DNA of 7,070 nt from Mogibacterium sp. (GTDB lineage Bacteria > Bacillota > Clostridia > Peptostreptococcales > Anaerovoracaceae), in NCBI GenBank assembly GCA_016775335.1, contig JAEUGJ010000029.1, forward strand, positions 14,786-21,855. The letters are read 5' to 3'. Every line of letters begins with the position of its first letter. Positions within the stretch are counted from its first letter, which is position 1. The translations under genes and the position numbers were made by a program. Shown here one piece after another: positions 1 through 5,575 of the stretch. Under the pieces are notes generated by a model. That model did no database searches. It had not been told where the DNA came from and saw only the letters and a list, made by a program, of their open reading frames with translations.

Positions 1-136
1 AAACCGAAAACAAAGGCTTAGCGGGGAAGCGAGCGCGAACTTTATCGGAGCCCGGACCGGCTGCTGCGGATTTGCCGGGTGGTGGTTCGCGCTCGAAAAC
101 CGAATCCAATGGCTTAGCGGGGAAGCGAGCGCGAAC
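1..136 (+). repeat. Pair of 40-bp direct repeats, 96-bp period
   Basis: Bases 1-40 and 97-136 match at 37 of 40 positions. The last 26 bases (15-40 and 111-136, starting GGCTTAGCGG and ending GAGCGCGAAC) are identical. The first copy begins exactly at the window edge, so further copies may lie to the left. The 56-bp spacer contains an inverted copy of the repeat's end (84-95). Confidence 0.85.
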
Positions 137-158
137 CGCTGCCGGGCGGAGTCGTTGA
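3..158 (+). CDS. Possible C-terminal tail of a repeat-containing protein, cut by the left window edge
   Basis: The frame beginning at base 3 is open from the window edge to a TGA at 156-158. It reads two copies of a TE-x-x-GLAGKRART peptide (codons at 3-41 and 99-137) separated by a Gly/Ala/Pro-rich linker. The DNA repeat period is 96 bp, a multiple of three, so the peptide repeats stay in phase with a unit of 32 residues, as expected for an intragenic repeat. Against this, the minus strand is also open across the same stretch and a hairpin lies within it, so this may be a non-coding repeat in G+C-rich DNA. No family is recognised. A promoter starts only 28 bases after the stop, so any gene here ends before the next transcription unit. 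Confidence 0.25.
   Translation, partial: TENKGLAGKRARTLSEPGPAAADLPGGGSRSKTESNGLAGKRARTAAGRSR
84..137. repeat. 12-bp inverted repeat inside the repeat array
   Basis: GGTTCGCGCTCG at 84-95 is the exact reverse complement of CGAGCGCGAACC at 126-137. The left arm also pairs over 11 bp with the end of the first direct repeat (30-40). It could therefore form alternative hairpins with either repeat copy. No U-tract follows, so it is not a standard terminator. Confidence 0.7.
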
Positions 159-185
159 TATAGGAAATATAAATAGGGAAAAGTG

Positions 186-213
186 TTGCAAAGAAAGACT
201 AAATTGTTATAAT
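186..213 (+). promoter_or_regulatory. Sigma-A-type promoter of the first membrane-protein gene
   Basis: TTGCAA at 186-191 and a perfect TATAAT at 208-213 are 16 bp apart. Transcription would start near 220, giving a leader of about 35 bases that includes the AGGTG Shine-Dalgarno site (244-248) six bases before the ATG at 255. Confidence 0.75.
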
Positions 214-254
214 CATCTAACCAAGACATATCACTTAGGAAGTAGGTGACAAAC

Positions 255-725
255 ATGACCAACATGAAGAAAATGAAATTCACAACACTGGTGTTGTCTG
301 TTTGCATGCTGGCAGCATTATGGCTCATGGACAACAAGTATGGGGAAGGAATTCTCTTCCGAGGGGCGGAACCGTTCCGATTCGGCACAACCCCATCCTG
401 CACGTTTGATTCAATTATCGAAAAGCTGTTAGTTCTAACCGCGTTCAGTTGCGGCGTGCTCATGCTTTCGCTTCTGACCAAAATGAAAGACGGGATATTT
501 GGCAACGACCGGCGGCTGCTGCAATTGGTGGCGATTCTGGATCTGTTCTTAATAATTATACTGGTCTATGTCGGGGTTCGAAGCGCAGGAGGAATCTACA
601 CCGTGGATGATGCCGGAAAGGCAGAATACCTGACGAGCTATTGGATGGCAGTGGCTCCGAGCGGAATTGCCGCAGCGGTGCAGGTGCTGCTGAATGTGTG
701 CGGCTTGCGATCAGTAGAGAAGTGA
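255..725 (+). CDS. Four-helix integral membrane protein of unknown function, paralogue 1
   Basis: This 156-residue protein is not a family I recognise. Hydrophobic segments lie at about residues 9-25, 54-75, 88-108 and 127-149, so four membrane helices are predicted. Between helices 1 and 2 is an external or internal loop of about 28 residues containing YGEGILFRG and EPFRFGTTPS. A short charged loop (GNDRR, residues 83-87) precedes helix 3. The frame can be read from a GTG at 246, but the ATG at 255 is preferred. It has AGGTG six bases upstream, and its peptide MTNMKK aligns with MTKIKK at the start of the paralogue at 2730. It has its own promoter and a following terminator, so it appears monocistronic. 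The paralogue differs at only about 15 of 143 aligned residues, and both reading frames are intact, so both are probably functional. Small size and lack of catalytic motifs would fit a sensor, immunity or accessory membrane role, but nothing in the sequence decides this. Confidence 0.85.
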   Translation: MTNMKKMKFTTLVLSVCMLAALWLMDNKYGEGILFRGAEPFRFGTTPSCTFDSIIEKLLVLTAFSCGVLMLSLLTKMKDGIFGNDRRLLQLVAILDLFLIIILVYVGVRSAGGIYTVDDAGKAEYLTSYWMAVAPSGIAAAVQVLLNVCGLRSVEK

Positions 726-763
726 AGAACTTCTAATTTGAGCTATTTTCGGGGAATCGGAGA

Positions 764-808
764 AAAATGATGCAGGACCGCTGAAAAAAGAGGTTCCTGC
801 ATCATTTT
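764..808 (+). terminator. Intrinsic terminator after paralogue 1
   Basis: A 14-bp perfect stem pairs 764-777 (AAAATGATGCAGGA) with 795-808; two more C-G pairs (778-779 with 792-793) form past a one-base bulge. The loop is A-rich. The 3' arm ends in TTTT followed by ATT. It lies 39 bases after the stop codon of the membrane-protein gene. The flanking A and T runs would let it work in both directions. Confidence 0.7.
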
Positions 809-1046
809 ATTCGCGGCCGCCGGGTGGATTAAATGGATGATGTCCAGGGTAATGGTAGTATGTGATGCAGGAAAGCAGAAAACAGATGCTTAGGCATCAC
901 TTTTTTGCGAATCGAAAGCAAAGTAGAAGAAAAATAACGTTAAAATGATTAGAGTTGATGTATGGGATGAAAAATCGGGTGCTCATGCATCAATTCTGAA
1001 AATTAAGTTGATGCACGAGATAGAAAAATAAAGGATCCTGCATCAC
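768..1046. repeat. Cluster of TGATGCAGGA motifs in both orientations within a gene-free stretch
   Basis: The exact 10-mer TGATGCAGGA occurs at 768-777 and 863-872, and its reverse complement at 795-804 and 1036-1045. The 862-872 and 1036-1046 copies match over 11 bases. Further GATGC/GCATC cores lie at 885-889, 894-898, 987-991 and 1010-1014, making eight cores in about 280 bp. They form successive hairpins: 764-808, 862-900 and 986-1015 (8-bp stem TGCATCAA/TTGATGCA). This accounts for most of the gene-free interval 726-1150; no convincing reading frame is present on either strand before the lipoprotein gene. It could be a degenerate repeat element, binding sites for a dimeric regulator, or part of a small RNA. 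Confidence 0.75.
862..906 (+). terminator. Weak terminator-like hairpin with T6 tail
   Basis: GTGATGC at 862-868 pairs with GCATCAC at 894-900, with an inner AGCA/TGCT pairing (874-877 with 887-890), and six Ts follow at 901-906. The stem is interrupted, so it is weaker than the hairpin at 764-808. No gene lies between the two. It may be a second terminator or the 3' end of an unannotated short transcript. Confidence 0.35.
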
Positions 1047-1080
1047 CTGCTGCTTGGCATTCCAAGTCTAATAAAACTTG

Positions 1081-1110
1081 TTGACAATGGGGGGTACTAT
1101 ACAATATAAG
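1081..1110 (+). promoter_or_regulatory. Promoter of the lipoprotein gene
   Basis: A perfect TTGACA at 1081-1086 is followed 18 bp later by TATAAG at 1105-1110. Transcription would begin near 1117. That rules out the ATG at 1115 as a translation start and supports a start further down. Confidence 0.65.
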
Positions 1111-1150
1111 TAGCATGTTAGCACGTTTAAGTTTGAGGATGGTGAAGAAA

Positions 1151-1723
1151 ATGAACAAGCGAATGTTATTATGTCTGGGACTTATTGCAGTGCTTCTTTT
1201 TTCCTTTACAGCATGCAATAGTGCGGAAAAGAAAGAAGCGGAAGAGAACAAGGCGAAACTTGAAGCAGTAGTAGATAAGCCTTTGACAGATGCAATGAAA
1301 GTGATTGATGAAACGGGGTACGATCCAACTTATTTGGCCGATGATGTGGATTTCACGGATTTCATCGACACTGTGAAGGAAGATTATTTTGTAGATTCTG
1401 TTGATGTTGATACTGACGAAAAGACTGTTGAAGTTAATATTGTAAGCAAACTAGTTAAAAAGCAAGGAAAAACAGAGGATAAACTTGAGAAAAAATTACC
1501 TGTTGCTAAGGCCTGGGTTGCAGTAAAAAATTACGGAAAAGAGAAGTACGGAGATAACTTCAAAGTACATTTTGGAACAGGTCTTATTAACCAGGAAGCT
1601 CTAGATGAAAATACATGGAGCCTAGCCGCATATTGCGATATCGACGGAAATGAAAAAACCTGTAAGGCGGAAGTTACGATTTCAGGTGATACTGTAGAAG
1701 TAACATATTTTGAAGTAAACTAA
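1151..1723 (+). CDS. Small secreted lipoprotein of unknown function
   Basis: The 190-residue product begins with a basic stretch (MNKR), a hydrophobic core to residue 19 and the sequence FSFTAC. Cys22 is the likely lipidation site, although Phe at the -3 position is not the usual Leu/Val/Ile. The mature part is highly charged: a Lys/Glu-rich segment (26-38), acidic aspartate-rich stretches (55-90) and a predicted alternation of beta strands towards the C-terminus. Cys162 and Cys171 are close enough for a disulfide. It probably sits on the outer face of the membrane; no binding or enzymatic motif is recognised. Upstream ATGs at 1115 and 1139 are rejected. The first lies at the predicted transcription start, and the second directly abuts its GAGG. 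GGTGA at 1141-1145 serves the ATG at 1151. It is a single-gene unit between its own promoter and the terminator at 1738. It is A+T-rich (1441-1500 has 18 G+C of 60), unlike the genes beyond 3953. Confidence 0.8.
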   Translation: MNKRMLLCLGLIAVLLFSFTACNSAEKKEAEENKAKLEAVVDKPLTDAMKVIDETGYDPTYLADDVDFTDFIDTVKEDYFVDSVDVDTDEKTVEVNIVSKLVKKQGKTEDKLEKKLPVAKAWVAVKNYGKEKYGDNFKVHFGTGLINQEALDENTWSLAAYCDIDGNEKTCKAEVTISGDTVEVTYFEVN

Positions 1724-1737
1724 CGTGATCGATTCCG

Positions 1738-1772
1738 AAAACCCACCTGTGTGACTATCACAGGTGGGTTTT
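1738..1772. terminator. Bidirectional terminator between lipoprotein and anti-sigma genes
   Basis: A perfect 14-bp stem pairs 1738-1751 (AAAACCCACCTGTG) with 1759-1772 around the 7-base loop TGACTAT. It has A4 on the left and T4 on the right, so it can end transcription from both convergent genes. It lies 14 bases after the lipoprotein stop codon. Confidence 0.9.
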
Positions 1773-1798
1773 CTGTATCTGCGGCTAGAATTTGAATG

Positions 1799-1817
1799 GG
1801 GGTATAAATTGTACCCC
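1799..1817. other. Small GGGGTA/TACCCC hairpin
   Basis: GGGGTA at 1799-1804 pairs perfectly with TACCCC at 1812-1817 around a 7-base A+T loop. It lies between the bidirectional terminator and the end of the minus-strand gene. No U-tract follows on either strand, so it could be an mRNA 3' end stabiliser or simply chance. Confidence 0.4.
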
Positions 1818-1875
1818 GGTTGGGAGACAGTTCATGATTACGAGCAAGCATTTCCTTTGATGTTCTTATTGTGCC

Positions 1876-2556
1876 TTATTGGATGGGATGGATGCTGCTT
1901 TTATATTCTTTTAAAGTTTTTAAGTCGCAATTTCCACACATAAAAAACATGTTATTTCCCTGAATCCAGAACAGGGAGTAGCCGTTCCCCTTTTTTGAAA
2001 CAATGGTTTTGACTCCATCAAGTTTTTCAAATTTCATATAATCATTTTCGCAATCGAGTCCGAAAGATGTGTTTTCGGAAAGCTTCGACTGGTCGTAATT
2101 GAACCCAATTTCCGGATTTTTCTCATTAGTATAGTCAAAAATATACGATTCTTCGTCGCTGTAAAGCTCCTTTGCACGGTAGCCTGCAGGGGTATCACCC
2201 CGTTGATAGGTGAAAGGTTTAGTTATGGTTCCGGGTCCTTTTTCAAAAGTGATGTTCCATTCATGTTTGCGTTTTTCGATATTCATGGAATATCCCGGTT
2301 TCCTTTCAGCAATTGAGGAAATGATCATTGCCATAAGAAGAATAGAGATGAGTGCAGCGATTAGAATATAGCGCTTGTGAATTCTTCTCATTCGTTTTGA
2401 TGAACCGTTAAGATTGCTTTCAGCAATTCTTTTGGCCTTCTTCATTATGCGTCGATGTTTATCGGAATAAACAGGTTCCAAGCATTGTTCTTTCTCTAAT
2501 TCGTATTGGGTTATTTCTGAATCTATGGACTGGATAATTAATTCATGAAAAGTCAT
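1876..2556 (-). CDS. DUF4367-like membrane-anchored anti-sigma factor (putative)
   Basis: The product has 226 residues. Residues 1-62 form a charged, helix-rich cytoplasmic part with an SDKHRRIMKKAKRI segment typical of the N-terminal sigma-binding region of clostridial anti-sigma proteins. Residues 63-82 form a single membrane helix preceded by basic residues. Residues 83-226 are an outside domain ending in the pattern YSLFWIQGNNMFFMCGNC followed by LKTLKEYKSSI, which resembles the C-terminal 'W..g...y.l.g....eel..ia.si' signature of DUF4367. This family normally sits directly downstream of an ECF sigma gene and holds that sigma inactive at the membrane. Here the likely partner is the sigma gene at 3230-3769, same strand, about 0.7 kb upstream. 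The start at 2556 is well supported by AAGGAG seven bases upstream. Odd points are Cys207 and Cys210 in a CGNC motif plus Cys169, which could make the outside domain redox- or metal-sensitive. The family call rests on pattern resemblance by eye. Confidence 0.7.
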   Translation of the reverse strand: MTFHELIIQSIDSEITQYELEKEQCLEPVYSDKHRRIMKKAKRIAESNLNGSSKRMRRIHKRYILIAALISILLMAMIISSIAERKPGYSMNIEKRKHEWNITFEKGPGTITKPFTYQRGDTPAGYRAKELYSDEESYIFDYTNEKNPEIGFNYDQSKLSENTSFGLDCENDYMKFEKLDGVKTIVSKKGNGYSLFWIQGNNMFFMCGNCDLKTLKEYKSSIHPIQ

Positions 2557-2595
2557 CGGAGAACTCCTTCTTGGATATTGGTCATCGATAATTAA

Positions 2596-2624
2596 ATTGT
2601 AATATGAAAGAGCATTTTTGTCCA
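2596..2624 (-). promoter_or_regulatory. Private promoter of the anti-sigma gene
   Basis: On the minus strand TGGACA (2619-2624) and TACAAT (2596-2601) are 17 bp apart. A transcript would start near 2589 and carry a leader of about 33 bases with the AAGGAG site. This would express the anti-sigma gene independently of the distant sigma gene. Confidence 0.55.
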
Positions 2625-2632
2625 GAATGCTC
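2610..2632. other. 7-bp hairpin overlapping the anti-sigma promoter
   Basis: GAGCATT at 2610-2616 pairs with AATGCTC at 2626-2632. On the minus strand TTTCATATTAC follows, a weak U-rich tail. It covers the -35 box and spacer of the promoter at 2596-2624. It may be an operator, or a remnant terminator for transcripts arriving from the sigma side. Confidence 0.45.
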
Positions 2633-2729
2633 CGGTGTAATTGTTATATATGTAGAAGAGTGTCAATCACTTTGCATGAAGTGAAAGGAAATGTGTTTGG
2701 CAATAATGATTGAAAGGTAGGTATCAGAT

Positions 2730-3191
2730 ATGACAAAAATCAAAAAGGCAAACCTTTTATTATCTGTTTGTTTAACGGCAGCATTATGGCTCATGGACAG
2801 CAAGTATGGGGAAGGGATTCTCTTCCGCGGAACGGAACCGTTCCGATTCGGTACAACCCCGTCGTACACGTTTCATTCAATTGTCGAAAAGCTGTTAGTT
2901 CTAACCGCATTCAGTTGCGGCGTGCTCTTGCTTTCGCTTCTGGCCAAAAAGAAAGACGGTATATTTGGCAATGACCGGCGGCTGCTGCAATTGGTGGCGA
3001 TTCTGGATTTGTTCCTGATAATAATACTGGCCTATGCCGGTGTTCGAAGCGCAGGAGGAATCTATACCGTGAACGATGCCGGAAAGGCGGAATACCTGAC
3101 AAGCTATTGGATGGCGGTGGCTCCGTGCGGAATTGCAGCAGCGGTGCAGGTGCTGCTGAATGTGTGCGGCTTGCGTTCTGCAGAGAAATAA
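2730..3191 (+). CDS. Four-helix integral membrane protein of unknown function, paralogue 2
   Basis: The 153-residue product is a near-duplicate of the protein at 255-725. From the AALW motif to the last codon the two genes differ at 36 of 411 bases by hand count (about 91% identity), causing 13 amino-acid changes in 137 codons. More than half of the base changes are silent, so both copies look to be under protein-level constraint. Only the first 16-19 codons diverge, with paralogue 1 carrying three extra residues. Predicted helices lie at about 7-22, 51-72, 85-105 and 124-146. The start at 2730 has AGGT seven bases upstream and AAAGG just before it. The gene lies between the sigma and anti-sigma genes on the opposite strand and shares a terminator with the sigma gene. 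No consensus promoter stands out in 2557-2729. A TTGGTC/TAATAT pair with 16-bp spacing at 2578-2605 is the best candidate, but it is weak. It could instead depend on an alternative sigma factor such as its neighbour; that is inference only. Confidence 0.85.
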   Translation: MTKIKKANLLLSVCLTAALWLMDSKYGEGILFRGTEPFRFGTTPSYTFHSIVEKLLVLTAFSCGVLLLSLLAKKKDGIFGNDRRLLQLVAILDLFLIIILAYAGVRSAGGIYTVNDAGKAEYLTSYWMAVAPCGIAAAVQVLLNVCGLRSAEK

Positions 3192-3202
3192 GGAAACAAA
3201 AT

Positions 3203-3234
3203 AATGACGTCCGGTCTAGGTACCGGGCGTCATT
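3203..3234. terminator. Shared terminator of paralogue 2 and the ECF sigma gene
   Basis: A 13-bp stem with one G-T wobble pairs 3203-3215 (AATGACGTCCGGT) with 3222-3234 around the loop CTAGGT. The minus-strand side is followed by a U-rich run (ATTATTTTGTTT), making it a good terminator for the sigma gene. The sigma stop codon (3230-3232) lies inside the right arm. On the plus strand TTTGAGTTT follows, which is weaker. Confidence 0.8.
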
Positions 3235-3769
3235 TGAGTTTATCTATAAGCATCTTACGAGCACGTTGAATTCGCTTATATACAGCACCGTCGGAAATCT
3301 GAAGGAACCTTGATATTTCGGAAATATCATGCCCGTATACGGCATACAACTGCAGTGCCGCCCGATACTTTTCGGGGAGTTCATTCAATGCGGCTAAAGT
3401 CGTATCCAATGTTTCCTGTTCCAGAAGTGCGTTCATGGATTCTTCTGTAATAAGCGGAAGCTTGTAATCATCAAACTCGGTTTCCGGGTATTTCTTAGCG
3501 CGGGTAATCATGTTCAGCGAAAGATTTTTCACGCTTACGGCAACGTATCGTTTCACAGGAAGAGAATCTACCGGCCCGATTTCCAAAACTCGGGAAAAGC
3601 ACTGTGCAAGGCGAAGAAAAGTCTCGCTGACGGCATCTTCCGCTCGCTGGTGATCGTGAAGAACATTATATGCAATGAAATACATTAAATCGCGATGGGT
3701 ACGGTATAGGTTTTCAAATTCAGACTGATTTTCCGGCGAATCCAGCATCTGAAGGTATAAAGCAAGCAT
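3230..3769 (-). CDS. ECF-type RNA polymerase sigma factor (sigma-70 family)
   Basis: The 179-residue product has the two-domain layout of group IV sigma factors. Region 2 spans about residues 17-58: FENLYRTHRDLMYFIAYNVL, then the acidic AEDAVSETFLRLAQ that contacts core polymerase and melts the -10 element. A linker follows. Region 4 spans about residues 119-178, with LPEKYRAALQLYAVYGHDISEI leading into the helix-turn-helix ISRFLQISDGAVYKRIQRAR that reads the -35 element. Longer starts are possible in frame, up to 3820. The ATG at 3769 is chosen because GAGGTG lies four bases upstream and a sigma-A promoter lies within the longer version. The expected anti-sigma partner is the DUF4367-like protein at 1876-2556, but paralogue 2 stands between them on the other strand. 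The gene ends in its own terminator, so the usual sigma/anti-sigma co-transcription seems lost. Its promoter looks like an ordinary housekeeping one, and autoregulation is not evident. Confidence 0.92.
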   Translation of the reverse strand: MLALYLQMLDSPENQSEFENLYRTHRDLMYFIAYNVLHDHQRAEDAVSETFLRLAQCFSRVLEIGPVDSLPVKRYVAVSVKNLSLNMITRAKKYPETEFDDYKLPLITEESMNALLEQETLDTTLAALNELPEKYRAALQLYAVYGHDISEISRFLQISDGAVYKRIQRARKMLIDKLK

Positions 3770-3810
3770 GAAGCACCTCATTTTTTGTAGAATTACGCTG
3801 TATTTATTAC

Positions 3811-3840
3811 ATAATAACATATCTAAAGAATAATTGCCAA
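3811..3840 (-). promoter_or_regulatory. Promoter of the ECF sigma gene
   Basis: On the minus strand TTGGCA (3835-3840) and TATTAT (3811-3816) are 18 bp apart. The leader would be about 35 bases with GAGGTG just before the ATG at 3769. It is back-to-back with the hydrolase promoter at 3872-3900, with about 31 bp between the two -35 boxes. Confidence 0.6.
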
Positions 3841-3871
3841 TGAAATTGGAATCTAAACACCCCTTCAGCGA

Positions 3872-3900
3872 TTGAAGGCGGGCGGGGGATGTGTTAGAAT
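3872..3900 (+). promoter_or_regulatory. Extended -10 promoter of the hydrolase operon
   Basis: TTGAAG at 3872-3877 and TAGAAT at 3895-3900 are 17 bp apart, with a TGT just before the -10 hexamer (extended -10). CCTTCA/TGAAGG (3862-3867 with 3873-3878) forms a 6-bp inverted repeat over the -35 box, a possible operator. Transcription would start near 3907. Confidence 0.6.
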
Positions 3901-3952
3901 TTCAGTATCGAAAATCCTGCGTGAACGCATTGATAACCGAGGGAGAGGGCGT

Positions 3953-4957
3953 ATGGGAAGCAAGAACAAGAATCGCATAAAAATAATCGGCGCCGCAGTG
4001 GCTGCCGGTGCCGCACTGGGATATACCGCCGTTTGCAATCAGCTTTTTGATTTTACGGTGGCGCGGAAGAGTCTGTGGAGCTACGGCGGAAAGAAGAAAA
4101 AGAATGGGGCGGCCAAAGCCGTGCCCCTGGACCGGTACGGGCGGATCCCGGAACAGGATCGGGAGTGGCTGAAGACCCGAGTCCAGGACGAATTGGAGAT
4201 TTCCTCCACCGTGGACGACACCCCGCTGTTCGGTCGGTATTTGCGGTGCGAGAATCCCAAAAGAATTATACTTTGTGCCCACGGATACCGAACCAACTCC
4301 CTGAAGGATTTTGCCGGGGCTGCCCGGTGGCTTCACGACAACAACTGCGACCTGCTGACGATCGATCAGCGGGGCTGCGGAAAGAGCGGCGGGGAGTACA
4401 TCACCTTCGGCGCCAGAGAGAAGTACGACGTGCTGGACTGGCTGGATTTCATCGAGAGCCATAACAAAAAAGGCCTGCCGATCTACCTGTACGGCGTGTC
4501 GATGGGGGCGGCCACCGTGTCCTGCGCCTCCGGCTTGACCCTTCCGCCCAACGTCCGGGGAATGATTGCAGACTGCGGGTACACCTCCATGAAGGATATC
4601 TGCACCCTTTGCCTAAAAAAATGGTTTCACCTGCCGCCGTTTCCGTTCATGCAGAGCTTTGACCGGCGATGCCGGCGGAAAGCGCATTTCGGAATGCAGG
4701 AAGCGGATGCGGAACATGCCCTTCGGAAATGCCGGATTCCAAGCCTGTTCATTCACGGAACCGCAGACAAATTCGTACCGCCGTCCCATGCAATTCGGAA
4801 TTATCAGGCCTGCGGCGCAGCGGATAAAGATATCCTGTGGATCGACGGCGCGGAGCATGCAGTATCCTATTACGAGAACCCGGCAGAATACCGGAGCGCA
4901 CTCAAGGCTTTTTTCGACCGAGTGGAACACCGGAGTCTGAGAGAATCGGAAGAATAG
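3953..4957 (+). CDS. Membrane-anchored alpha/beta hydrolase
   Basis: The 334-residue protein is an alpha/beta-hydrolase-fold serine hydrolase. An N-terminal hydrophobic helix (about residues 9-28) after a basic start suggests membrane anchoring. The core follows: the HGY oxyanion-hole strand at 110-112 (ILCAHGYRTN), TIDQRGCGKSGGE at 136-148, and the nucleophile elbow GVSMG at 181-185 with Ser183. The acid is probably Asp272 in HGTADKFVP and the base His302 in DGAEHA. This layout matches the large group of clostridial hydrolases with an FDF-x-x-AR motif after the anchor. Substrates, probably esters or peptides, cannot be told from sequence. The ATG at 3953 is preceded by the purine-rich GAGGGAGAGGG. 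An upstream TTG at 3872 is rejected because it coincides with the promoter -35 box. It heads an operon with the acetyltransferase 55 bases downstream. The gene is strongly G+C-rich (4321-4380 has 39 G+C of 60), in contrast to the genes on its left. Confidence 0.92.
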   Translation: MGSKNKNRIKIIGAAVAAGAALGYTAVCNQLFDFTVARKSLWSYGGKKKKNGAAKAVPLDRYGRIPEQDREWLKTRVQDELEISSTVDDTPLFGRYLRCENPKRIILCAHGYRTNSLKDFAGAARWLHDNNCDLLTIDQRGCGKSGGEYITFGAREKYDVLDWLDFIESHNKKGLPIYLYGVSMGAATVSCASGLTLPPNVRGMIADCGYTSMKDICTLCLKKWFHLPPFPFMQSFDRRCRRKAHFGMQEADAEHALRKCRIPSLFIHGTADKFVPPSHAIRNYQACGAADKDILWIDGAEHAVSYYENPAEYRSALKAFFDRVEHRSLRESEE

Positions 4958-5012
4958 AAAGCAAAGAACCGGAAGCATAGAAAATACAGAATAGTTAGAA
5001 TGGAGAGAAGAT

Positions 5013-5549
5013 ATGAGCATAGAAATTCGTCCGGCAAAAGCCTCCGATATGGAGCTTTGTGCCGCTTTGTACAAGGAAATATATAACACCGTTTATCAGG
5101 GCATCGTGGATTCCCGGCTGATCACGTCCATCAACCAGGAGGACACCGTGCAGCGGATGCGGGGAGACTGGCTGCAGCCGGGGGGCGAATTCTGGATTGC
5201 CGAGGAAGTGTCGGAGGCGGGAGAACGCACCTTCCTGGGGTTCACCAGCGGATTGCCGTCGCCGGAGGTTTTGGGCGTCTTCTGGCTGGAAAAGTTGTTC
5301 CTGACGGAAGCGGCTCGGGGCAAAGGTCTGGGTCGGAAATTGATTGAGCACATGGGACGCTGCGCGAAAAACCAGGGATACGGTCAAATGGTAATAGATG
5401 TCTTCAAGGGAAACGACAATGCGGAGCAGATGTACCGCCATTTGGGAGCGGAGCTGATCAGCGAGGAGTATCCGGAGGAAATCAACCTGTTCCCGATTAA
5501 AGCGAAGCTGCTTTCTTGGGACGATCTGAGCATTTTTGAAGAAGAATAG
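5013..5549 (+). CDS. GNAT-family N-acetyltransferase
   Basis: The 178-residue protein has the standard single GNAT domain. An N-terminal strand-helix (IRPAKASDMELCAALYKEIY) leads to the central strand and acetyl-CoA pyrophosphate loop at about 94-113 (KLFLTEAARGKGLGRKLIEH). Arg102-Gly-Lys-Gly-Leu-Gly107 is the Q/R-x-x-G-x-G/A signature. Motif B follows at 131-149 (FKGNDNAEQMYRHLGAELI), where Asn and Tyr are the commonly conserved residues. It transfers an acetyl group from acetyl-CoA to an amine; the acceptor is unknown and it is probably cytoplasmic. GGAGAG just upstream supports the ATG at 5013. It is the second gene of the apparent operon, between the hydrolase and a small unknown gene, and shares their high G+C content. 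Confidence 0.93.
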   Translation: MSIEIRPAKASDMELCAALYKEIYNTVYQGIVDSRLITSINQEDTVQRMRGDWLQPGGEFWIAEEVSEAGERTFLGFTSGLPSPEVLGVFWLEKLFLTEAARGKGLGRKLIEHMGRCAKNQGYGQMVIDVFKGNDNAEQMYRHLGAELISEEYPEEINLFPIKAKLLSWDDLSIFEEE

Positions 5550-5575
5550 CCCTTCGCCTGTCGTTTTCGGAGGCA

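Noticed and set aside
1..136. CRISPR array
   Set aside because: There are only two imperfect repeats with a 56-bp spacer that itself contains an inverted copy of the repeat end, which is unlike CRISPR spacing and structure.
246..254. GTG at 246 as start of paralogue 1
   Set aside because: It overlaps the AGGTG ribosome site, and the ATG at 255 matches the start of paralogue 2.
1115..1150. Earlier starts (ATG at 1115 and 1139) for the lipoprotein
   Set aside because: The first lies at the predicted transcription start and the second directly follows its GAGG; both would put extra residues before an otherwise standard signal peptide.
3902..4462. Long open frame on the minus strand, antisense to the hydrolase
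   Set aside because: It is the mirror frame of a G+C-rich gene with a clear hydrolase product; its translation shows no domain and it runs over the hydrolase promoter region.
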